This document shows, piece after piece, positions 27,580-35,713 of a DNA stretch of 64,000 nt (positions within the stretch are counted from its first letter, which is position 1; the number at the start of each line of letters is the position of its first letter). Position numbers and translations under genes: made by a program. The notes below the pieces were generated by a model. That model saw only the letters and a program-made list of their open reading frames with translations, searched no databases and was not told where the DNA came from. The DNA is taken from contig CAVVFX010000025.1 in the NCBI GenBank assembly GCA_963747535.1, forward strand, positions 372,001-436,000, read 5' to 3'. This stretch comes from CAVVFX01 sp963747535 (lineage in GTDB: Bacteria > Acidobacteriota > Terriglobia > Bryobacterales > Bryobacteraceae).

Positions 27580-28281
27580 CTACATGTGATGAAATTGCTC
27601 GTCCGTCTCCTTTTCTGTTTTGTCCGACTGCCGTTCCCAAGTGCGGCTCACCATCTCCTTTGAGCCTAAGCCGACCGCCAATGCCAGCGCCAGCACGATG
27701 CCGCCGAACAAAATGGCAAATGCCATGCGCACCACTAAACCACCAATCCGCAGGTGGTCCAGCGCCATCGCGACACTCAACACAATTACCAGCCATTTCA
27801 CCCCGAGACTGAGTAGCCTCGCTGATTGGATCTGCATATTCACCGCGCTGATCAACACGCTGCGCGCCAGAAAGCGCGAGGCAATGACTCCTATAAAGAG
27901 CACCACAATCGCGGCCACGGCGTTGGGAAGATAATTGAACAACTGCTCGATCAGCAACGAAGGGAGCCTGGAATCAAGCGCGCTCAGACCGGTGAGCAGG
28001 CCAAGCACGAGAATCATCAGAAAGCAGACCCGCGCGATCAATTGAGCCGGCGTGATGGAGGGCGACACCTCGCGCAACGCGGAAAAGCCCCATTTGTCCA
28101 TGCGTCTATCGAAACTGATTCTCACGAGTGCTCGTTGGATAATCGCGCGCACCAGAAACGCCGTGATTCCCGTGAGGGCCAGTATCAGGACCAGGGCCAG
28201 CAGACCGGGCAGAAAATCGGCCAGAGTAGTGGCGATTCGGGCAACCGCCTGCCTGACCACGTCATCGACTTGATTCCACAT
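27580..28281 (-). CDS. Small mechanosensitive-channel-like membrane protein (conserved TM-helix, CmpX-like)
   Basis: A 233-residue protein with about five hydrophobic segments: LPGLLALVLILALTGITAFLVRAII (23-47), VCFLMILVLGLLTGLSAL, NYLPNAVAAIVVLFIGVIASRFLA, LLSLGVKWLVIVLSVAMAL and MAFAILFGGIVLALALAVGLGS. The pattern LP..VAAIVVLFIGVIASRFLA and GGIVLALALAVGLGSKE is that of the conserved-TM-helix family, which is related to MscS channels but lacks the cytoplasmic vestibule. Its tail is charged and ends HHM. It is convergent with treS and lies 36 bases after the end of the glycosyltransferase gene on the same strand, so it may be the second gene of a small operon with it. Confidence 0.8.
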   Translation of the reverse strand: MWNQVDDVVRQAVARIATTLADFLPGLLALVLILALTGITAFLVRAIIQRALVRISFDRRMDKWGFSALREVSPSITPAQLIARVCFLMILVLGLLTGLSALDSRLPSLLIEQLFNYLPNAVAAIVVLFIGVIASRFLARSVLISAVNMQIQSARLLSLGVKWLVIVLSVAMALDHLRIGGLVVRMAFAILFGGIVLALALAVGLGSKEMVSRTWERQSDKTEKETDEQFHHM

Positions 28282-28317
28282 GTTTAACTCCTTTCACACA
28301 TCCGCTCCTGTTGATGG

Positions 28318-29586
28318 TCATGGATTGAACCGGTCCGGCCATCGCCAGCGGGAGATTAGATAACCCTTCTGCGCCTCATACGCAAGGCACAGCGCTTCGA
28401 TCGAATCCTGGGCTTCGTTGGGGCTCTTGCCCCGCACACCAACGACATACGAGGCCACCCAGCCAAGATAGATTGGAGTCAAAGCGCGCAAAAGGTGATC
28501 GCGATCCATGCTCCGCAGCCGATACGCCAGAGCAAAGTCGTAGATCACCCGCGCCCAGAGGACGTCATCGAAACAAAAAGCATCCGGGCTCTTAGAAGCC
28601 ATGCGCTTCAATTCCACGAGGGTCGCCGGAGGTAGCACAACTCGCCAGATGTCCTGCAGGTTTGCGTAGCCCAGCCGAAATGACTCGATCATGGGATGGA
28701 TGTCCACCGGGACCTCTTCAGGGTCTGACACGGGTTCGCAGCCGGAGCCGAAGGTCGGCACGATGTCGGAGTGTCGAATCCTTTGCCAGATCGAGGCGGT
28801 CTCGTTCATCTGCGTAAAGATAGACTCCAGGACCTGAGCCAGCATCGTGCTGACTTCGGGAGGCGGTTCGCTCTGCATCAATATGCGGGGCCCCAGATAC
28901 GCCTGTGCAAGCCTGAAGTCTCCGCACGATGCTCGGGTGGAAATCCAGGCATCCATACCGAAGCCTCCTCCATCGGCATCCGCTTGCCGCTGCCGGGCGA
29001 GATAGTCGAGCAGCTTCACCGAGAACGCGAAGTCTCCACCGATCGGTTGCCGGATCCTCTTGCCATAGAGCGCCCGGGTCAACGGATACACGATACCTTG
29101 CAGAATGGGAGCATCATACTTATGGCGCTGATAGCAGGGCGCGACAAAATCGAATTGTTGATCGAAGACTGGCCGGCCCAGCGCTTCTACCCACTCTCCA
29201 TTGAAACTGCTGATATTGCCATCCAGCACGATGCAGGCGCGAGCCTTGAGTCTCCCGGCAAGGTCAAAAATGGTTTTGTAGGCATTCGGCTTGTTGGGCA
29301 TGCCGTACTGCTCTATGGAAAGCATGGGGAGCGGGTTCGCCAGTTGTAAGAACGACTTCTTGTCGATGGCAGCCTCCATGGCAACCTCCTGGGTGCCGTC
29401 TTTGGATCCCCCGTCCAGATTGACAACGATGCCGCGGCTCTCAGGAAAGTAAGTAGCCAATGCCTCCTGACCGGCGCGAACCATATTGCCGATCGTGCCT
29501 GCGCTGTTATGACTGAACAAGCTTAGAACGATGTCTGCATGGTCTAATGCCTCGAGTTGTTGCTGCTGAACGTCAACCTCAGCCAT
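28318..29586 (-). CDS. GT-A glycosyltransferase resembling glucosylglycerate/mannosylglycerate synthases
   Basis: From ATG 29586 (GGAG about 12 bases upstream; GTG 29610 is the alternative) the product has 422 residues. The N-terminal GT-A fold shows IVLSLFSHNSAGTIGNMV, the nucleotide-binding loop VNLDGGSKDGT, a metal-site-like VLDGN (about residue 120), and the acceptor-region strand QRHKYDAPILQGIVYPLTRALYGKRIRQPIGGDFAFS. The HKYD...RQPIGGDFAFS block is, to my memory, shared with GT81-type glucosylglycerate synthases, which make a compatible solute from NDP-glucose and glycerate. The C-terminal half is helical. Its place beside trehalose genes and channel-type proteins agrees, but the acceptor is not proven; a plain GT2 enzyme is the alternative. 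Confidence 0.6.
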   Translation of the reverse strand: MAEVDVQQQQLEALDHADIVLSLFSHNSAGTIGNMVRAGQEALATYFPESRGIVVNLDGGSKDGTQEVAMEAAIDKKSFLQLANPLPMLSIEQYGMPNKPNAYKTIFDLAGRLKARACIVLDGNISSFNGEWVEALGRPVFDQQFDFVAPCYQRHKYDAPILQGIVYPLTRALYGKRIRQPIGGDFAFSVKLLDYLARQRQADADGGGFGMDAWISTRASCGDFRLAQAYLGPRILMQSEPPPEVSTMLAQVLESIFTQMNETASIWQRIRHSDIVPTFGSGCEPVSDPEEVPVDIHPMIESFRLGYANLQDIWRVVLPPATLVELKRMASKSPDAFCFDDVLWARVIYDFALAYRLRSMDRDHLLRALTPIYLGWVASYVVGVRGKSPNEAQDSIEALCLAYEAQKGYLISRWRWPDRFNP

Positions 29587-29729
29587 CTTTCGCCGCGTCT
29601 CCGGAGTCACTTGCTAGTCGCAATGGAATAGCCAAGTTGGCGATGAGCGTCTCTCGTCATCCGCGCAAACTGTATTGACACTCACCTTTCTCCGCGCCGG
29701 CTTGGGCGACTTTGTCAATGAAGTCTGTA

Positions 29730-29782
29730 TTCCGTGTTCATTCGTGTTCATTCGTGGCCAAATATTTGCGTTCATTTGTCTT
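29730..29782 (+). repeat. 10-base tandem repeat tract upstream of fadN
   Basis: Three successive 10-base units, ttccgtgttca / ttcgtgttca / ttcgtggcca, followed by a degenerate unit (gcgttcattt). This TTCGTGTTCATTCGTGG type of tract lies 50-100 bases before the fadN start, in an AT-richer gap. A related tract is at 8181-8210. The open frame that extends fadN upstream to 29712 is simply this repeat read as protein. Confidence 0.6.
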
Positions 29783-29834
29783 ATGCAGAACAGTTAGCAA
29801 TCCCTGGCCGCATCACGATAAGATAGCGTTGGTC

Positions 29835-32165
29835 ATGACATTTATCCGACGCGTCGCCGTATTGGGGGCAGGAACCATGGGGGCCAGGATCGCCGCCCAT
29901 TTTGCCAATTCCGGGGTCCCGGTTCTGCTGCTGGACATCGTCCTGCCGAATCAGGCGGACCGCAGCGCGGCGGCGAAAAAAGGTCTGGACGCAGCGCTCA
30001 AGGGTCGCCCGGGCGCTTTCTTTCTGCCGTCGGCGGCATCCTTAATACAAACCGGCAACTTCGAGGACGACCTCCCCGGGTTAGCTTCCTGCGATTGGAT
30101 TATCGAAGCGGTCGCTGAGAATCTCTTGATCAAGCGCTCCCTGTTCTCGAAAGTGATACCGCACCGCAAGCCTGGGACGCTGCTATCGACCAACACCAGC
30201 GGCATTCCACTGGCAGCCGTCATGGCCGGTTTCGAGGCCGAATTTCGCCAGCACTTCTTCGGCACGCATTTCTTCAATCCGCCGCGCTATCTGCACCTGG
30301 TCGAAGTGATTCCGGGTCCGGACACCAAACCGGAATTATTGGCCTTCGCCTCAGACTATTGCGACCGTCGTCTGGGAAAAGGTGTGGTGACCTGCAAGGA
30401 TACACCCAACTTTATCGCCAATCGCATCGGCAGCTTTTTCGGTTCCACGGTGCAAATGCTTACCGTAGAGCAGGACCTGACGATCGAAGAGGTCGATCTG
30501 CTCACCGGGCCGCTGATCGGCTTGCCCAAGAGCGCCAGCTATCGCCTGCTGGACATCGTCGGACTGGACGTCTGGGCCCACGTGACCGACAATCTATACG
30601 ACGCGGTGCCACACGACCCCTGGCGTTCGCGTTTCGTCATGCAGCCGTTTCTGCAGGAGATGATCGAGCGCAAATGGCTGGGCGATAAGACCGGCCATGG
30701 CTGCTACAAACGTATCGGCCACACACGGGAAATCCATGCCCTTGATTGGAAGACGCTTGACTATCATCCCGTGGCCAAGCCACACTTCGCCGAAATTGAA
30801 AACGCCCGCCTGATCGAAGGCTTGCCGGAACGTCTGCGTGCACTGGTCGCGTCCGATGGCCGCGCGGGAAAGTTCCTGTGGCAGGTTCTGAGCGATTTGC
30901 TGATTTACTCGGCCACGATGGTGCCGGAAATTTCCGACCGCATCGTCGAAATCGATCGCGCCATGCGCTGGGGGTATGCGAATACTCTGGGCCCTTTCGA
31001 ATTGTGGGACGCGTTGGGCTTCATGGATACGGTCCGCCGTATCGAAAGCGAAGGCCGCACCCTGCCACCAGGTATCGAACGAATGTGCGCATCCGGCGCG
31101 ACGTCTTTCTATCAGGCGGCCGATGCCGCCGGCCAGCCGCGCACCCAATACTTCGATCTGCTGGAAGGTGCGCGCTATTGCGACCTGGAGCGGCGTCCGG
31201 GCATCGCTGTACTGGGTGATATAAAGCGCGCGCGTGGCGTCATCCGCAAGAATGCCGGCGCGTCGCTGATCGACTTGGGTGATGGAGTCACCTGCGTGGA
31301 GTTCCACAGCAAGATGAACTCCGTTGGCGAGGATCTGATCAACATGATCCACGAAGGAATTCGCGAGACCTCGCGCAATTTTTCCTCGATGGTGATCGGG
31401 AACCAGGGCGAAAATTTCAGCGTCGGCGCGAACCTGATGCTGGTGCTGCTCGCCGCACAGGAGCAGGATTGGGACGATCTGGACGCCGCCGTGCGCCGCT
31501 TCCAGCAAGTCAATATGGCCATTAAATACGCGCCCGTGCCGGTGGTTGCGGCGCCGTTCGGCATGACGCTGGGCGGAGGCTGCGAAGTCGCCATGCACGC
31601 CGCGCGCGTCCAGGCCTCGGCGGAATTGTATATGGGCCTGGTCGAAGTCGGGGTGGGCCTGGTGCCGGCGGGCGGCGGGTGCAAAGAGTTGCTGCTACGG
31701 CTGCATGATCCTCAAAAAGCCTTCGAGCAAATCGGCTTCGCCAAGACCTCCAGCAGTGCGGCGGAAGCTCGCCATATGGGCTTTCTGCGCGATAGCGATG
31801 AAGTCTCGATGAATCCCGAGCGCCTCATCGCCGATGCCAAATCGCTAGCTCTCTCCCTGGTCTCCAATTACTCGCCCGGTGGGCCCCGCCACGACATCAA
31901 GGTCCGCGGAGAGGCGACCTACGCGCTGTTGAAACTCGGCGTCTGGACCGCCCGGAAGGGCAATTACATCAGCGATTATGATGCGGTGATCGGTGAAAAG
32001 CTGGCCCATATTTTGAGTGGAGGCCGCTTTACCGGAGAGCAGACAGTGTCCGAACAGTATCTGCTGGATCTGGAGCGCGAAGCCTTCCTGAGCCTCTGTG
32101 GCCGCGCAGAAACCCAGGCCCGCATCCAACACATGCTCAAGCACGGAAAGGCGCTGAGGAACTAA
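29835..32165 (+). CDS. fadN: 3-hydroxyacyl-CoA dehydrogenase / enoyl-CoA hydratase, FadN type
   Basis: ATG 29835 begins MTFIRRVAVLGAGTMGARIAAHFANSG, the NAD-binding start of the 3HCDH domain, so the longer frame from 29712 is not used. The 776-residue protein has 3HCDH_N (1-190, with FFGTHFFNPPRYLHLVEVIPG), 3HCDH C-domains (about 195-440), and a C-terminal crotonase domain (about 460-690: GVTCVEFHSKMNSVGEDLI, NFSVGANLML, APFGMTLGGGCEVAMHAARVQ). This dehydrogenase-first order is that of Bacillus FadN, the reverse of Escherichia FadB. It catalyses hydration of enoyl-CoA and oxidation of 3-hydroxyacyl-CoA. It is the first gene of a fadN-fadA-fadE operon. Confidence 0.92.
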   Translation: MTFIRRVAVLGAGTMGARIAAHFANSGVPVLLLDIVLPNQADRSAAAKKGLDAALKGRPGAFFLPSAASLIQTGNFEDDLPGLASCDWIIEAVAENLLIKRSLFSKVIPHRKPGTLLSTNTSGIPLAAVMAGFEAEFRQHFFGTHFFNPPRYLHLVEVIPGPDTKPELLAFASDYCDRRLGKGVVTCKDTPNFIANRIGSFFGSTVQMLTVEQDLTIEEVDLLTGPLIGLPKSASYRLLDIVGLDVWAHVTDNLYDAVPHDPWRSRFVMQPFLQEMIERKWLGDKTGHGCYKRIGHTREIHALDWKTLDYHPVAKPHFAEIENARLIEGLPERLRALVASDGRAGKFLWQVLSDLLIYSATMVPEISDRIVEIDRAMRWGYANTLGPFELWDALGFMDTVRRIESEGRTLPPGIERMCASGATSFYQAADAAGQPRTQYFDLLEGARYCDLERRPGIAVLGDIKRARGVIRKNAGASLIDLGDGVTCVEFHSKMNSVGEDLINMIHEGIRETSRNFSSMVIGNQGENFSVGANLMLVLLAAQEQDWDDLDAAVRRFQQVNMAIKYAPVPVVAAPFGMTLGGGCEVAMHAARVQASAELYMGLVEVGVGLVPAGGGCKELLLRLHDPQKAFEQIGFAKTSSSAAEARHMGFLRDSDEVSMNPERLIADAKSLALSLVSNYSPGGPRHDIKVRGEATYALLKLGVWTARKGNYISDYDAVIGEKLAHILSGGRFTGEQTVSEQYLLDLEREAFLSLCGRAETQARIQHMLKHGKALRN

Positions 32166-32174
32166 CCTTTGTGT

Positions 32175-32192
32175 GACAGACTTTAGTCTGTC
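32175..32192. repeat. 18-bp perfect palindrome between fadN and fadA
   Basis: GACAGACT TT AGTCTGTC, an 8-bp perfect stem with a 2-base centre, preceded by GTGT. It lies in the 40-base gap after fadN and 14 bases before the fadA ATG. The flank TGTGACAGACTT recurs at the stop of the GH133 gene (17346), and GTGTGACAG before the GH20 start. It could be a dispersed repeat or fold in the fadN-fadA mRNA. Confidence 0.6.
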
Positions 32193-32205
32193 CTTGAGAG
32201 TGACT

Positions 32206-33381
32206 ATGCAACAAGCCGTCATCATCGATTGTTTACGCACCGCGGTCGGCAAGGCCCCGCGCGGGACACTGCGCCACTCCCGCCCCGACGACCTCGCCGG
32301 CGCAGTCATTCGGGCTCTGCTCGAAAAATATCCGCGAGTCCCCAAAGACGATGTGGAGGACCTCATCCTCGGCTGCGCCATGCCCGAGGCCGAGGCGGGG
32401 ATGAACGTGGCGCGTAAGGCCGTGCTGTTGAGCGGCTTGCCGGATTCGGTGACCGGCGTGACTATTAATCGCTTCTGCAGCTCCGGACTGCAGGCGATCG
32501 CTATGGCCGCCGATCGCATCCGCTCGGGAGGGGCGCACATCATGCTGGCCGGCGGCGCCGAGTCCATGAGTCTGATCCCGCGTGCAGGACATCATTTCTC
32601 GCCCAATCCCAGATTCGTCGACGAGCGGCCCGAGATCTACATGAACATGGGGCTGACTGCGGAAGAGATCCAGCGCCGTTGGAACATCAGCCGCGAGGAT
32701 CAGGACGCCTTCTCACTACGCAGCCATCAGAATGCGCTCAAGGCCCAGGCCGAGGGAAAATTCGATGACGAGATCGTTCCGGTAAAGGTGGAAACGACGG
32801 TCCCGAATGGCAAGGCGCCGCATCGTTTGGAATCAATTTTCAAGAAAGACGAAGGCCCCCGTGCCGACACGTCCGCGGAGGGGTTGGCGAATCTAAAGCC
32901 GGTATTTCACGCACACGGCACCGTAACAGCGGGCAATTCGTCACAGACCAGCGACGGCGCGGCGATCGCTCTGGTCATGTCGGATGTGAAAGCGGAAGAG
33001 CTCGGTTTGAAGCCTATGGCGCGCTTCGTCAGTTTCGCCACCGGTGGTGTGCCTCCGGAAATCATGGGAATTGGTCCAGTGGTGGCGATTCCCAAGGCGC
33101 TGGCGCTCGCCGGGTTGAAGCTCGTCGACATCGACGTGATCGAACTGAATGAAGCCTTCGCGGTACAGGCGCTGTCGGTGATTCGCGCGGCCGGACTGTC
33201 CATGGACAAAATCAATCTGAATGGCGGCGCCATCGCGCTGGGACATCCGCTGGGTTGCACGGGAGCCAAGTTGACGGCGACCATTCTGCGCGAGATGCAG
33301 CGGCGCGAATCGAAATATGGCATGGTGACGATGTGCGTAGGAGGCGGACAAGGCGCCGCGGGCATTTTCGAGCGCCCGTGA
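32206..33381 (+). CDS. fadA: Acetyl-CoA acyltransferase (3-ketoacyl-CoA thiolase)
   Basis: ATG 32206 (GAGAG upstream) gives MQQAVIIDCLRTAVGKAPRG, the standard thiolase start, and 391 residues, the normal length. Active-site residues are present: C91 in NRFCSSGLQ, the His in GGAIALGHPLGCTGA and the C-terminal Cys in MVTMCVGGGQGAAG. It cleaves 3-ketoacyl-CoA to acetyl-CoA plus a shortened acyl-CoA, the last step of each beta-oxidation turn. It follows fadN by 40 bases and precedes the acyl-CoA dehydrogenase by 28 bases, the same order as in the Bacillus fadNAE operon. Confidence 0.94.
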   Translation: MQQAVIIDCLRTAVGKAPRGTLRHSRPDDLAGAVIRALLEKYPRVPKDDVEDLILGCAMPEAEAGMNVARKAVLLSGLPDSVTGVTINRFCSSGLQAIAMAADRIRSGGAHIMLAGGAESMSLIPRAGHHFSPNPRFVDERPEIYMNMGLTAEEIQRRWNISREDQDAFSLRSHQNALKAQAEGKFDDEIVPVKVETTVPNGKAPHRLESIFKKDEGPRADTSAEGLANLKPVFHAHGTVTAGNSSQTSDGAAIALVMSDVKAEELGLKPMARFVSFATGGVPPEIMGIGPVVAIPKALALAGLKLVDIDVIELNEAFAVQALSVIRAAGLSMDKINLNGGAIALGHPLGCTGAKLTATILREMQRRESKYGMVTMCVGGGQGAAGIFERP

Positions 33382-33394
33382 GGCAGAGCATCGT
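33382..33394 (+). repeat. Degenerate half-copy of the family A palindrome
   Basis: GGCAGAGCATCGT directly after the fadA stop differs by one base from the left half of the 28-bp palindrome (GGCAGACCATCGT). The right half is absent. It lies just before the acyl-CoA dehydrogenase start, within an operon rather than at its end. Confidence 0.4.
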
Positions 33395-33409
33395 ATCGGA
33401 GATACAACT

Positions 33410-35170
33410 ATGGCAGCAGCAACGACAGCTATCCCCAAAACGATCGGCGGGTCCTTCCTGATCGAAGACCGATCCCCCCAGGAGATCTTCACGCCGGAAG
33501 ACCTCACCGAAGAGCATCGTGCGATAGCCCGTGCGGCGGCGGAATTCTACAAGAACGAGGTCGAGCCGAACCTGGAAGCGATCCAGCACGGCGATCACGA
33601 TCTCGCGGTCCGGATCCTCCGCCAGAGCGCGGCCATTGGTCTCGTCGCGATCACCACCCCGGAGCGTTACGGCGGCATGGAACTCGACCTGACTTCCGCG
33701 TTCGTGGTAGCGGAGCAGATCTCCAAGGACGCCTCGTATTCGGGCTGGCACGGGGCGCACGCGGGAATCGGCACCTTGCCGTTGTTGCTGTTCGGAACCG
33801 AAGCGCAGAAGGCCAAATATCTGCCCAGACTCTCGAGTGCGGAAATGGTTGCCGCGTATTGCCTGAGCGAGCCGCACGCCGGCTCCGACGCGCTGGCGGC
33901 GAAGACCCGCGCGGACCTCTCGCCCGACGGCACCCACTACATCCTCAACGGCCAGAAGATGTGGATCACCAATGGCGGCAAAGCCGATCTGTTCACCATC
34001 TTCGCCAAAATCGGCGGCGAACAATTCTCCGCATTTCTGGTTGAGCGCGCCTTTCCGGGCGTCAGTTCCGGCGCCGAAGAAAAGAAGATGGGGATCAAGG
34101 GCAGTTCGACCACGGCGGTCTTTCTCGACAACGTCCACGTGCCGGTCGAGAACCTGCTGGGCGAACCGGGCCGCGGGCACATCATCGCCTTCAACGTGCT
34201 GAATCTTGGCCGGCTGAAGCTGGGGCCTGCCACCACCGGCGGATGCAAAAACATTCTGCAGATCTGCCTGAAATACGCCCAGGAGCGCAAAGCGTTTGGC
34301 TCTACCATCTCGCAGTTCGGCATGATTCAGCACAAGCTCGCCGAGATGGCGATCCGGACCTTTGCGGCCGAATCCATAAGCTACCGCGTGGCCGGAGCGA
34401 TCGAGGCGCGCCTTGAAGATTTTTCGTGGGACCGGCCGGATGCCGCGCATACCTTCATGAAAGCCGTCGAAGAGTTCGCGGCAGAGTGCGCCATCGTGAA
34501 AGTGTACGCGTCGGAGGTGTTGGATTACGTCGTGGACGAGGGCGTGCAGATTCACGGCGGCTATGGCTTCCACCAGGATTATGCGGTCGAACGCGCCTAT
34601 CGCGACTCACGTGTGAACCGCATCTTCGAAGGTACCAACGAGATTAACCGCCTGTTGATTACCGGGATGCTGCTGAAGCGCGCGCAACGCGGACAACTCG
34701 GGCTCGTGAAAGCGGCGCAGGGCGTGATGGCCGAGATCGTCGGAGGCTCGCCGTCTACTGGCTCCGTGAGCGAGGAGCATCGGCTGGTCGCCAACGCCAA
34801 AAAGATCGCCCTCGTGCTGATGGGCGTCGGGTATCAGAGGTTCCTCGGCGAACTCGAGAAACAGCAGGAGGTGCTGGCCGGCATCAGCGACGTCATCATG
34901 GATGTTTTCGCCATGGAGTCGGCGCTGCTGCGGTCTGAGAAAAAGCCCAGCGAGTCCATGTCCGATATGACCGCGGTATTGCTACGCGATTCCATGGCTC
35001 GCATTGAGATCTCCGCGCGGAACGTCCTCGCGGCCTGTTCCGAAGGCGATGCCCTGCGCACCAATATGGCTGTCTTGCGCCGGTTCGCGAAGTATGAGCC
35101 CGTGGACGCGATCGGGCTGCGGCACAGGATCGCGGAGAGATTACTTGCCGCCGGACGCTACGTTGCCTAG
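33410..35170 (+). CDS. fadE: Acyl-CoA dehydrogenase
   Basis: A 586-residue FAD-dependent dehydrogenase for the first step of beta-oxidation. The N-terminal helical domain precedes the flavin-binding block AAYCLSEPHAGSDALAAKTRA and YILNGQKMWITNGGKADLFTIFAK. The C-terminal domain has RKAFGSTISQFGMIQHKLAEMAI, GVQIHGGYGFHQDYAVERAYRDSRVNRIFEGTNEINR, with the catalytic-base Glu expected in FEGTNE, and a roughly 170-residue extension typical of the longer FadE/VLCAD-like branch. Length and position match Bacillus FadE in fadNAE. Electron transfer partners (ETF) are not in the window. The next gene starts within its last codons. Confidence 0.92.
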   Translation: MAAATTAIPKTIGGSFLIEDRSPQEIFTPEDLTEEHRAIARAAAEFYKNEVEPNLEAIQHGDHDLAVRILRQSAAIGLVAITTPERYGGMELDLTSAFVVAEQISKDASYSGWHGAHAGIGTLPLLLFGTEAQKAKYLPRLSSAEMVAAYCLSEPHAGSDALAAKTRADLSPDGTHYILNGQKMWITNGGKADLFTIFAKIGGEQFSAFLVERAFPGVSSGAEEKKMGIKGSSTTAVFLDNVHVPVENLLGEPGRGHIIAFNVLNLGRLKLGPATTGGCKNILQICLKYAQERKAFGSTISQFGMIQHKLAEMAIRTFAAESISYRVAGAIEARLEDFSWDRPDAAHTFMKAVEEFAAECAIVKVYASEVLDYVVDEGVQIHGGYGFHQDYAVERAYRDSRVNRIFEGTNEINRLLITGMLLKRAQRGQLGLVKAAQGVMAEIVGGSPSTGSVSEEHRLVANAKKIALVLMGVGYQRFLGELEKQQEVLAGISDVIMDVFAMESALLRSEKKPSESMSDMTAVLLRDSMARIEISARNVLAACSEGDALRTNMAVLRRFAKYEPVDAIGLRHRIAERLLAAGRYVA

Positions 35171-35600
35171 CATTGTCCTGCTGGTCGGCCTCCCGGGGTC
35201 GGGAAAATCTACCTGGGTGGCGCGGCAGGGAGCGGTGGCGCTGTCTTCGGATGCGACCCGCGTTTTGCTCGCGGACGATGCGACGGACCAGTCGATTCAC
35301 GCGCGGGTGTTTGCGACCCTCCGCTACCTGTTGCGGCAGCGCCTGGCGATCGGCCGTCCGGTGACCTATATCGACGCGACTCACCTTACGCCTGCCGAAC
35401 GGCGTCCCTACGCGCGCATCGCGGAATGGTATGGCTGCGAGTTGGAGGCCGTGTTTTTCGATGTGCCCGTAGAGGTTTGCATTGAACGGAATCGGGGCAG
35501 GGAACGCGTCGTGCCGGATGAGGTGATTCGAGCCATGGCCGAGAAAATGCGCCCACCGTCGGCGGAGGAAGGTTTCACTCGGATTCGGGTGGTCACGTAA
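35145..35600 (+). CDS. Small P-loop kinase (AAA_33 / polynucleotide-kinase-like)
   Basis: The start TTG 35145 is chosen because GGAGAG lies five bases upstream and the Walker A motif follows (VLLVGLPGSGKSTW, about residues 10-23); TTG 35163 is possible. The 151-residue protein has DATHLTPAERRPYARIAEWYGCELEAVFFDVPVEVCIERNRGR, a pattern of small ATP-dependent kinases with a lid Arg, related to polynucleotide kinases and zeta-toxin-like phosphotransferases. The gene overlaps the end of the acyl-CoA dehydrogenase by 26 bases, so it is probably translated from the fad mRNA. Substrate is unknown and a link to fatty-acid metabolism is only suggested by position. Confidence 0.75.
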   Translation: MPPDATLPSIVLLVGLPGSGKSTWVARQGAVALSSDATRVLLADDATDQSIHARVFATLRYLLRQRLAIGRPVTYIDATHLTPAERRPYARIAEWYGCELEAVFFDVPVEVCIERNRGRERVVPDEVIRAMAEKMRPPSAEEGFTRIRVVT

Positions 35601-35604
35601 ACCC

Positions 35605-35694
35605 GCGCGGGCGAAACCGCCCGCGCCACCCTTGGAAGTCCGATGTTTGCATCGGTGGGGCAGGCGGTTTCGCCTGCCTCGGCCGCTGGCGGCC
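35605..35694. repeat. Cluster of four hairpins between convergent genes (family B)
   Basis: Four consecutive palindromes in 90 bp: GCGCGGGCG-AAAC-CGCCCGCGC (35605-35626), CCGATG-TTTG-CATCGG (35640-35655), GGCAGGCG-GTTT-CGCCTGCC (35659-35678) and GGCCGC-TG-GCGGCC (35681-35694). The first and third have AAAC and GTTT loops and are inverted copies of one unit, like a REP/BIME pair. A further copy is at 50.67 kb. The cluster fills the gap between the P-loop kinase and cobA-hemD and may end transcription from both sides. Confidence 0.8.
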
Positions 35695-35713
35695 AAATTT
35701 TGCAAGTACCTCT

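Noticed and set aside
29712..29834. Upstream extension of the fadN frame
   Set aside because: Encodes a translated 10-base tandem repeat; the NAD-binding domain begins at the ATG at 29835.
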